In this document: in pieces, positions 7,701 to 11,538 of the stretch
How positions within the stretch are numbered: the first letter of the stretch is position 1
Layout of the letters: each line of letters begins with the position of its first letter
Source of the DNA: Frankiales bacterium
Lineage (GTDB): Bacteria; Actinomycetota; Actinomycetes; Mycobacteriales; SCTD01
DNA: 11,538 bases
Reading direction: 5' to 3'
NCBI GenBank assembly: GCA_025464795.1
Contig: JAODNB010000156.1
Coordinates: 1 to 11,538 of the forward strand
The notes under the pieces: generated by a model
Databases searched by the model: none
What the model saw: the letters and a program-made list of their open reading frames with translations, nothing else
Told to the model about the DNA's origin: nothing
Translations under genes and position numbers: made by a program

Positions 7701-8355
7701 CACCGCGCCCAAGGTCACGCTCACCGCTCCGTCGCTCCGCGTCACCCTCACCGGGACCACGCGGGTGACGTACAGCGCGACCGACAGCGAGACCGGCGTG
7801 GGGACCTATGACGTCCGCTACCGGCGCTCGCACTACGACGGGGGCTACACCGGCTACACGTACCAGGCCAACTTCCAGAACCTGAAGAGCGCCGCTGTCA
7901 CCTACACGCAGGTGCCGGGGTACGACGCCTGCTTCTCGGTGCGCGCTCGGGACCGGGCCGGCAACGTGTCGGCCTGGACGGCGGAGAAGTGCACGGCCTC
8001 GCCTCTCGACGACAACCGGCTGCACCTGGCGGGTGGTGCGAGGGCAACGACCGTCGCGGGCACCTACCGGGGGACGCTCACGGTCCTCCAGAGGGCGGGC
8101 GCGAACGTCTGGATGCCCAGCATCACCATGAAGCGCGGGAGTCTCATCGCGGGACGCTGCCCCACCTGCGGGTCGGTGTCGGTCTACGTCGCCGGCCGGC
8201 TGCTGGGGACGGTGAACCTGGCGTACAGGTCGACCGTGCGGCAGGCCGTCGTCGCGCTGCCCGGTGCGGGAACCCTGCGTACAGGGCAGCTCGTGATCAA
8301 GGCGACGAGCAGCAAGCTGGTCCAGATCGACGGGCTCGTCGTCCTGCCTACGTGA
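4744..8355 (+). CDS. Secreted multidomain protein: duplicated module A/ASH/FnIII unit, TolB-like propeller, C-terminal beta domains
   Basis: A 1203-residue protein. Residues 1-33 form a Sec signal peptide (basic start, hydrophobic core LVAALLAGLGSL, likely cleavage after AIA33). Two copies of a three-part unit follow: module A (about 39-180 and 392-520), an ASH/choice-of-anchor-D-like Ig domain (about 183-282 and 527-622) and a fibronectin type III domain (about 286-383 and 625-718). Residues 720-975 form a TolB/PD40-like beta-propeller with blade motifs at about 763, 798-805 (EPAFSPDG), 844-850, 883-889 and 932-939 (LPSWAPDG). An Ig-like domain (986-1094, starting DVTAPKVTLT) and a C-terminal beta domain (1095-1203) with CPTC at 1139-1142 end the protein. 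No catalytic motif, sortase signal or C-terminal membrane helix is visible, so it is probably released or held non-covalently at the surface. A binding or adhesion role is inference. The gene appears to be its own transcription unit. Confidence 0.88.
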   Translation: MYALPPTHRLRSTGLVAALLAGLGSLSAVPAIADAPAATTALAVYGTNDINHNVTQGYYDAAAAGQTVTLTQTGGQLQLDGARAGAGSSSARITPPTDGGFVAGATYAIANTARAGVAGVALPCSVTSGSLTVSELATDSAGAVTQLAASYVYGCSNGDGSGAAELRYRASNGYEALRVPGSVSFPDAGAGSSRTVTVTYSNAGNRPVTIGTASTSSVNAGLSLTIGNDHCSGAVLQPAAACTLDLTAVNDSAPQYQRALLDLPTDTAEGTYATIVLANSALPPLAPTAQVHSGYDGISVTGVFAGSQNGNPPPTATALRIFRVNGDGSTALIQELQRPAQTTATLAFTDPLAPGTTGTYRVVAVGPGGESPASNDGTATVPSSPVPAEGPINALAVVGNVAPGALSPSSSVVTTLSVLEHGFYGTTLLGQSGPDQVLIRLTYPADGLAPGDYATTDSGDGARVVGLSLNGPGACATGTLHVVDAAIKADGTPQVLTASFTNDCGGQGEIRVRSTTGYAAVGAAPAGVSAGSVAVGATSTAKTVQVKNTGSQSVTVTSAPTTRAPWSVSASTCTAALVLAPAATCSVSVRVTPTAVGDAPGLLDVPVSTPHGHLQVGLAATGTSVPSAPQSLTVALVVGHGRLTWSPPATTGGQDVTGYTVTRTDGGGAAVVVARPSAATLSYEDRALTVGHTYTYSVTATNSVGTGPAARTSGTAAPSREVLVAAAGPNDWAYSVAGISDAGGQRLPLVTDADADMPTVTRNGDFVAFVDDSSEQVRIAPRKGGPSRPITANVSAEEPAFSPDGATVIYTNVAAGTPNLELAIVGASSPTSAGVRGGSGLSRASFLPDGRSVIASRSSSDPTIEQLVLATGSTTVLTHGIQPQVSRDGKAIAFVRVTSATSDGVPTQTEIWTMPLGGTPVRLASPAGVNLLPSWAPDGKAVYFEHSAGTEAADVYRATLSPIAVTNVTASADVDELAPTVYDADVTAPKVTLTAPSLRVTLTGTTRVTYSATDSETGVGTYDVRYRRSHYDGGYTGYTYQANFQNLKSAAVTYTQVPGYDACFSVRARDRAGNVSAWTAEKCTASPLDDNRLHLAGGARATTVAGTYRGTLTVLQRAGANVWMPSITMKRGSLIAGRCPTCGSVSVYVAGRLLGTVNLAYRSTVRQAVVALPGAGTLRTGQLVIKATSSKLVQIDGLVVLPT

Positions 8356-8743
8356 TCCCGGAGAGGTGGACGGCCTCGCCGCCGTCCACGTCGAGGTCCT
8401 TCAGGGAGGCCACCGGCGGCAAGGAGGTCGGCGGCTCGTCGGTCACCCAGCCGTACTCCACCGCGGACAGGAAGCCGTCCGACACCCACAGCAGGAGCGT
8501 GCCGAGCGCCGAGCCGTCCGCGGCGTAGGCCCACACGCGTCCTGGTACGGGACCGTCCGCAGCCGTCGAGGCCTTGGCCTCCTGGTCCACGTGCAGGTTC
8601 AGGCTCACCGACTCGGGGTCGACCGATCCGAGGACCGAGGTGGCGGCGACCTGCTTGCGGAGCTCCTTGACCCCAGCGAAGTCCGGTCGCAGGAGGAACT
8701 CGATGAGGGCCCTCTCGTTCTTGGTGAGCGCGCGACCGACCAT
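8348..8743 (-). CDS. Uncharacterised 131-residue protein
   Basis: A 131-residue soluble protein with no signal peptide or membrane segment. The first 35 residues look helical (LTKNERALIEFLLRPDF, then KELRKQVAAT); the rest is probably beta-rich, with an acidic C-terminal half ending DGGEAVHLSGIT. It resembles unnamed actinobacterial proteins that begin with an LT-x-x-E-R helix followed by an LR-x-Q segment, but I recognise no function. The ATG at 8743 has no Shine-Dalgarno sequence. A -10-like TACCGT sits exactly 7 bases upstream, as expected for a leaderless transcript starting at the A of ATG. The gene is convergent with the secreted-protein gene, sharing 8 bases at the stops, and divergent from the PH-domain pair with 40 bases between start codons. 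Confidence 0.75.
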   Translation of the reverse strand: MVGRALTKNERALIEFLLRPDFAGVKELRKQVAATSVLGSVDPESVSLNLHVDQEAKASTAADGPVPGRVWAYAADGSALGTLLLWVSDGFLSAVEYGWVTDEPPTSLPPVASLKDLDVDGGEAVHLSGIT

Positions 8744-8750
8744 GGCGCCG

Positions 8751-8756
8751 ACGGTA
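8751..8756 (-). promoter_or_regulatory. Candidate leaderless -10 element
   Basis: On the minus strand TACCGT (TANNNT pattern) is followed by 7 bases and then the ATG at 8743. This is the geometry of actinobacterial leaderless genes and agrees with the lack of a ribosome binding site. No convincing -35 is visible. Confidence 0.4.
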
Positions 8757-8771
8757 GCCCAAAGGACCTGC

Positions 8772-8775
8772 GAGG
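8772..8775 (+). promoter_or_regulatory. Ribosome binding site deciding the first PH-domain gene start
   Basis: GAGG lies 8 bases before GTG 8784. The frame stays open 70 codons further upstream, but that stretch is antisense to the 131-residue protein and does not match the family, so this site fixes the start. Confidence 0.55.
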
Positions 8776-8783
8776 CTTCCGTC

Positions 8784-9242
8784 GTGGACTACCTGCACCC
8801 GTCGCCGAAGCTCTGGCGCCTGCGTCAGGTCCAGCTGGCCACGGTGGCCGTGCCGGTCGTGCTCCTGGCCACGGTGCTGGGCGCTCTGTCGAGCGCTTCA
8901 GCTGCCGCAGCGGCCTTCCTCGCCACGCTGGCGGCCACGGCGGCCGCGGCCGTCAGCCTGCGCCGGCGCGTGCTCTCCTGGGGCTACGCCGAGCGGGAGG
9001 ACGACCTCGTCGTGACGCGCGGGGTCCTGGTGCAGCGGATCACGGTCGTCCCGTACGGCCGGATGCAGTTCCTCGACGTGACCGCCGGCCCCTTCGAGCG
9101 GTCGTTCGGGTTGGCGACCGTGCAGCTGCACACGGCGGCGGCCGCCTCGGACGCCCGGATCCCGGGGCTCGCTGCCGCAGAGGCCGCCCGTCTTCGCGAC
9201 CGGCTGGCCCTGCTCGGTGAGGCTCGGGCCGCCGGCCTGTGA
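8784..9242 (+). CDS. Bacterial PH-domain membrane protein, YdbS-like
   Basis: A 152-residue membrane protein starting at GTG 8784. The N terminus, DYLHPSPKLWRLRQV, matches the usual opening of YdbS-like proteins (a P-x-x-x-W-R pattern before TM1). Two hydrophobic segments follow (about 17-35 and 38-58, very Ala-rich). A bPH_2 (formerly DUF304) domain then spans about 60-140, with the characteristic strands WGYAEREDDLVVTRGVL and ITVVPYGRMQFLDVTAGPFE and the FGLATVQLHT segment. The domain faces the cytoplasm in this topology. The biochemical role of the family is not established; an envelope or stress-related function is sometimes suggested for B. subtilis relatives. The TGA overlaps the next GTG by four bases, so this gene and the YdbT-like gene form a coupled pair. 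Confidence 0.85.
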   Translation: MDYLHPSPKLWRLRQVQLATVAVPVVLLATVLGALSSASAAAAAFLATLAATAAAAVSLRRRVLSWGYAEREDDLVVTRGVLVQRITVVPYGRMQFLDVTAGPFERSFGLATVQLHTAAAASDARIPGLAAAEAARLRDRLALLGEARAAGL

Positions 9243-10534
9243 GCGAGGAGCTGCCCTCGTCGTGGGCTCGGCTGCACCCGCTGTCCCCCCTCGCGCGGGC
9301 GGGGGCGGCCCTGGTCGCGGTGCTGCTGGTGGCGGGTCCGCGACAGCTCCTCGGTGAGGGCATCGACGGGACCCGAGCGGTGCTCGACGCGGTGGTCGCC
9401 GGGGTGGTGCTCGCGACCGGCGCGGTCTCCTGGCTCGTGACGAGGTGGCGGGTCTCGGAGGGTGAGCTCCAGCTGGAGCTCGGGCTGCTGCGTCGGCAGT
9501 CGCTCCGGGTGCCGCTCGTTCGCCTCCAGGCCGTCGACGTCGTGCGCCCGCTCGCGGCCCGGCTGCTGGGGCTGTCCGAGCTCCGACTGGTGCTGGCCGG
9601 GTCCGGGTCCGGCAAGGCCCGGCTGTCGTTCCTCGCTCACGGCCGGGCGATGCAGGTGCGTGCGCAACTGCTCGCTGTCGGCGCGGGTCTGCACGAGACC
9701 ACACCGGAGGCGACCGAGCAGCCGCTGACCCGGGTGCCCAACGCTCGGCTCATCGCCAGCGCGCTGGTCGGACCGCCAGCGGTCCTCGTGGCGTTGGTCG
9801 TACCTGTTCTGGTCGTCCTCGCGGTGGTGGAGCCCAGCTCGGTAGGTCCGGTCCTGACCTCGCTCGCGACCGCGGGGTTCGGCGCCTTCGCTGTCGTGCT
9901 GCGCCGGCTGAACGTCGAGATGTCGTTCACCATCGCCGATGCGCCGGACGGCCTCAGGTTGAGGTCAGGGCTGCTTCAGACCCGGGCGGAGACCATCCCT
10001 GCCGGCAGGGTCCAGGGCGTACGGCTCGTCGAGCCCCTGCTCTGGCGCCCGTTCGGCTGGTGCCGCCTGGAGGTCGACGTGGCGCAGCAGCGCGAGCACG
10101 AGGTGGGCGAGGAGGACGTGCAACAGCTCAGCAGTGCGCTGCTTCCGGTCGGGACGAGGGAGCAGGCGGATGCGCTGCTCGCGCTGGTGCTTCCGGGCGC
10201 CAGCACCCGACCGCCGCCTGGGGCGCAGCCGCCGCGTCGTGCGCGGTTCAAGGCCCCGTTGTCCTACCGCCGGCTCGCGGCCTGGTGCACGGAGGACCAC
10301 CTGGTGGGTCGCACCGGTCGCCTGGAGGTGCGGACCGTGGTCGTACCGCTGGCGAAGGCGCAGAGCATTCGCTGGTCGCAGGGGCCGCTGCAACGGCGGC
10401 TTCGGCTGGTCACCGTCCACGTCGACACCGCCGGTCGGCGCTGGTCGGTCGCGGCCCGCGATCGTGACGAGGACGACGCCGACGACCTGCTGGTGCGACT
10501 GCCCGACCTGGCCCGTACGGCTCGCCTCAGGTGA
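9239..10534 (+). CDS. Bacterial PH-domain membrane protein with three bPH_2 domains, YdbT-like
   Basis: A 431-residue membrane protein starting at GTG 9239 inside the preceding stop (GTGA). Two N-terminal helices (about 21-37 and 48-67) lead to a bPH_2 domain at 68-145 (WRVSEGELQLELGLLRRQSL, VPLVRLQAVDVVRPLAARLLGL). A second helix pair (about 178-197 and 203-221) leads to a bPH_2 domain at 228-320 (LRLRSGLLQTRAETIPAGRV, VEPLLWRPFGWCRLEV). A third domain without preceding helices occupies 340-425 (LEVRTVVVPLAKAQSIRW, GPLQRRLRLVTVHVDTAG). This three-domain, four-helix layout is that of YdbT proteins, which are usually encoded beside a YdbS. The end overlaps the convergent hotdog gene by 8 bases. 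A complex with the YdbS-like partner is inference from family and coupling. Confidence 0.87.
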   Translation: MSEELPSSWARLHPLSPLARAGAALVAVLLVAGPRQLLGEGIDGTRAVLDAVVAGVVLATGAVSWLVTRWRVSEGELQLELGLLRRQSLRVPLVRLQAVDVVRPLAARLLGLSELRLVLAGSGSGKARLSFLAHGRAMQVRAQLLAVGAGLHETTPEATEQPLTRVPNARLIASALVGPPAVLVALVVPVLVVLAVVEPSSVGPVLTSLATAGFGAFAVVLRRLNVEMSFTIADAPDGLRLRSGLLQTRAETIPAGRVQGVRLVEPLLWRPFGWCRLEVDVAQQREHEVGEEDVQQLSSALLPVGTREQADALLALVLPGASTRPPPGAQPPRRARFKAPLSYRRLAAWCTEDHLVGRTGRLEVRTVVVPLAKAQSIRWSQGPLQRRLRLVTVHVDTAGRRWSVAARDRDEDDADDLLVRLPDLARTARLR

Positions 10535-11168
10535 TCGTGATCCAGGTGGCCTGCGCGACGGCGAGGACCTCACCCGCTGCGCTGTAGAGCGCCGAGCCGG
10601 TGTGCACCTTGCGGCCCTCGCCTCCGAGCAGCCAGCCCTGCACCACGTGCGGTTGGCCGACCGTCGGCAGGGCATCGATGCGCGCGGTCATGCGGCCGAG
10701 CACCATGGGCCGACCGACGAGGTCGGCCGACCAGCCCCCAGGGCAGTCGAGGGCAGCCCAGGTCATTCCCGCCGTGCTCTCGGCCGGTGTCCACACGCAA
10801 CCGACGCCACCCGCGGCGAGCGGCCCGGCGCCAAGGCCCAAGCCGTCGGTGCGCGCGGGTCCGCAGACGAAGCAGGTCGGGAAGGGGTGCTCGTCGAGCC
10901 CTGCGTACCCGGCCGAGGCCAGCGTGGCCTCCTGCACCGTCACGGCCGGCGGAACAGTCAGGTCGACGGACCCGGGTACGGCCTCCGCGATCACGACGTC
11001 GCCGTGGAGGAGCCGGCCCTCGGTCACCGTCATCTCGGTCTCGAGTGGTGGCGGCTTGCGAAGGGTCACCTGCACGACAGGCGCATCGACGTAGGCGGCG
11101 AGCAGGCCGGCGGTGATGCCGCCGTTCGCCGAGTCAGCGGGTCCGTTGAAGCGGCGTTCGATCCTCAC
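10527..11168 (-). CDS. Hotdog-fold/thioesterase-like protein with CFVCGP motif
   Basis: A 213-residue soluble protein. The first half looks like a hotdog domain: FNGPADSANGGITAGLLAAY (7-26) ends in a helix, followed by a VVQVTLRKPPPLETEM strand and turn (31-46). The middle has the conserved block HPFPTCFVCGP (94-104), with C99 and C102 in a C-x-x-C pair, and WAALDCPGGW (137-146). The end, with GGEGRKVHTGSALY (182-195) and EVLAVAQATWI (200-210), reads like a second hotdog half. I know this pattern from widespread unnamed actinobacterial proteins. Acyl-CoA thioesterase activity is possible but no catalytic residue can be assigned. The GTG start at 11168 has GAGGA 4 bases upstream and begins 7 bases after the UdgX stop, so the two are probably cotranscribed. 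Confidence 0.78.
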   Translation of the reverse strand: MRIERRFNGPADSANGGITAGLLAAYVDAPVVQVTLRKPPPLETEMTVTEGRLLHGDVVIAEAVPGSVDLTVPPAVTVQEATLASAGYAGLDEHPFPTCFVCGPARTDGLGLGAGPLAAGGVGCVWTPAESTAGMTWAALDCPGGWSADLVGRPMVLGRMTARIDALPTVGQPHVVQGWLLGGEGRKVHTGSALYSAAGEVLAVAQATWITIT

Positions 11169-11175
11169 GAGATCC

Positions 11176-11538
11176 TCATGCCAGGAACGTAGCCGCGATC
11201 CGCAGGTCGTTGACCAGACCGGCCATCGCGGCGTCCCGGTCGTCGGACCTCAGCACAGCAGAGGGGTGGATGGTCGCGAGGGCCTGCGGTCCCTGCTCAG
11301 AGGGCCAGTCCATCAGCGTCCCGCGGCTCTTGGTGACGCGGAAGCTCGGTCCGTACACGGTCTTGGCGGCTGTGGCGCCGAGCAGGACCACGAGCTCCGG
11401 CCGCACAGCCTCGATCTCGGCATCGAGCCAGGGCTGGCAGGCCCGCACCTCCCACGTGTCGGGCGTCGCATGGATCCGGCGCTTGCCCTGTGGCGTGAAC
11501 TTGAAGTGCTTGACGGCGTTGGTCACGTAGAGCAGGTC
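11176..11538 (-). CDS. udgX: UdgX-type uracil-DNA glycosylase, C-terminal part (5' end outside window)
   Basis: The frame is open at the right edge (upstream codons read DLLY before VTNAVKHFKF), so only the last 120 or so residues are present and the GTG at 11526 is not the start. The KHFKF...GKRRIHATP segment contains the KRRIH loop (11470-11484) that distinguishes UdgX from other family 4/5 uracil-DNA glycosylases. In the M. smegmatis enzyme the histidine of this loop becomes covalently bound to the DNA abasic site after uracil removal. Downstream are the strand PELVVLLGATAAKTVYG and the DNA-intercalation motif IHPSAVLR. The N-terminal uracil-binding and Fe-S cysteine region is outside the window, except that the C-terminal Fe-S Cys is plausibly the C in RACQPWLDAEI. 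The role is repair or tolerance of uracil in DNA. Confidence 0.88.
   Translation of the reverse strand, partial: DLLYVTNAVKHFKFTPQGKRRIHATPDTWEVRACQPWLDAEIEAVRPELVVLLGATAAKTVYGPSFRVTKSRGTLMDWPSEQGPQALATIHPSAVLRSDDRDAAMAGLVNDLRIAATFLA

Noticed and set aside
7318..8025. 235-codon minus-strand frame inside the secreted-protein gene
   Set aside because: It is antisense to well-supported propeller and Ig-like domains, and its translation has no hydrophobic core or motif.
8300..8355. Sortase or membrane anchor at the end of the secreted protein
   Set aside because: There is no LPxTG-like motif, hydrophobic helix or basic tail; the protein ends in a beta-strand-like segment.
8348..10534. Two convergent gene pairs that both overlap by exactly 8 bases at their stops
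   Set aside because: Short stop overlaps are common in compact G/C-rich genomes; two equal values are likely coincidence and the shared sequences differ.
10134..11192. 352-codon plus-strand frame over the PH gene end and the hotdog gene
   Set aside because: It is a shadow of two genes with clear family patterns, and has no ribosome site or domain of its own.

Overview
This window is high-GC DNA with strong G/C preference at third codon positions, frequent GTG starts, and almost no space between genes. The gene set and order (a mycobacterial/actinobacterial-type SerC next to a short citrate synthase, with a divergent pyridoxamine-phosphate oxidase) point to a chromosomal segment of an actinomycete. 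The sequence alone does not settle the genus. No rRNA, tRNA, CRISPR array, insertion sequence, prophage or integration site was seen, and no non-coding stretch exceeds about 110 bases.

Layout. The left edge (1-278, +) is the 3' end of a major facilitator gene. Converging on it is a leftward cluster: citrate synthase (start near 2670), serC (start 1552, sharing one base with the citrate synthase stop) and a 70-residue membrane protein (422-210) whose end overlaps the MFS gene. Divergent from citrate synthase is a rightward pair, pdxH (2748-3374) and an MFS exporter (3371-4639), joined by a 4-base overlap. SerC is a PLP enzyme and PdxH makes PLP, so serine/B6 metabolism and entry into the TCA cycle sit on either side of one 77-base divergent control region. 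A roughly 100-base gap with a plausible promoter leads to the largest gene (4744-8355), a 1203-residue secreted multidomain protein. It has two copies of a three-domain unit (module A, ASH-like Ig domain, fibronectin type III), then a TolB/PD40-like beta-propeller, an Ig-like domain and a C-terminal beta domain.

The right third holds an uncharacterised 131-residue protein (8743-8348, -) that looks leaderless. Divergent from it is a translationally coupled pair of bacterial-PH-domain membrane proteins (8784-10534, YdbS/YdbT-like). Facing these is a leftward pair: a hotdog/thioesterase-like protein (11168-10527) and, cut by the right edge, a UdgX-type uracil-DNA glycosylase with the KRRIH loop.

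Most of the window is ordinary core genome. The items most worth a second look are the duplicated architecture of the secreted protein, the UdgX gene and its hotdog-fold neighbour, a Glu in the expected catalytic Asp position of the citrate synthase, and the easily missed small membrane protein behind serC.
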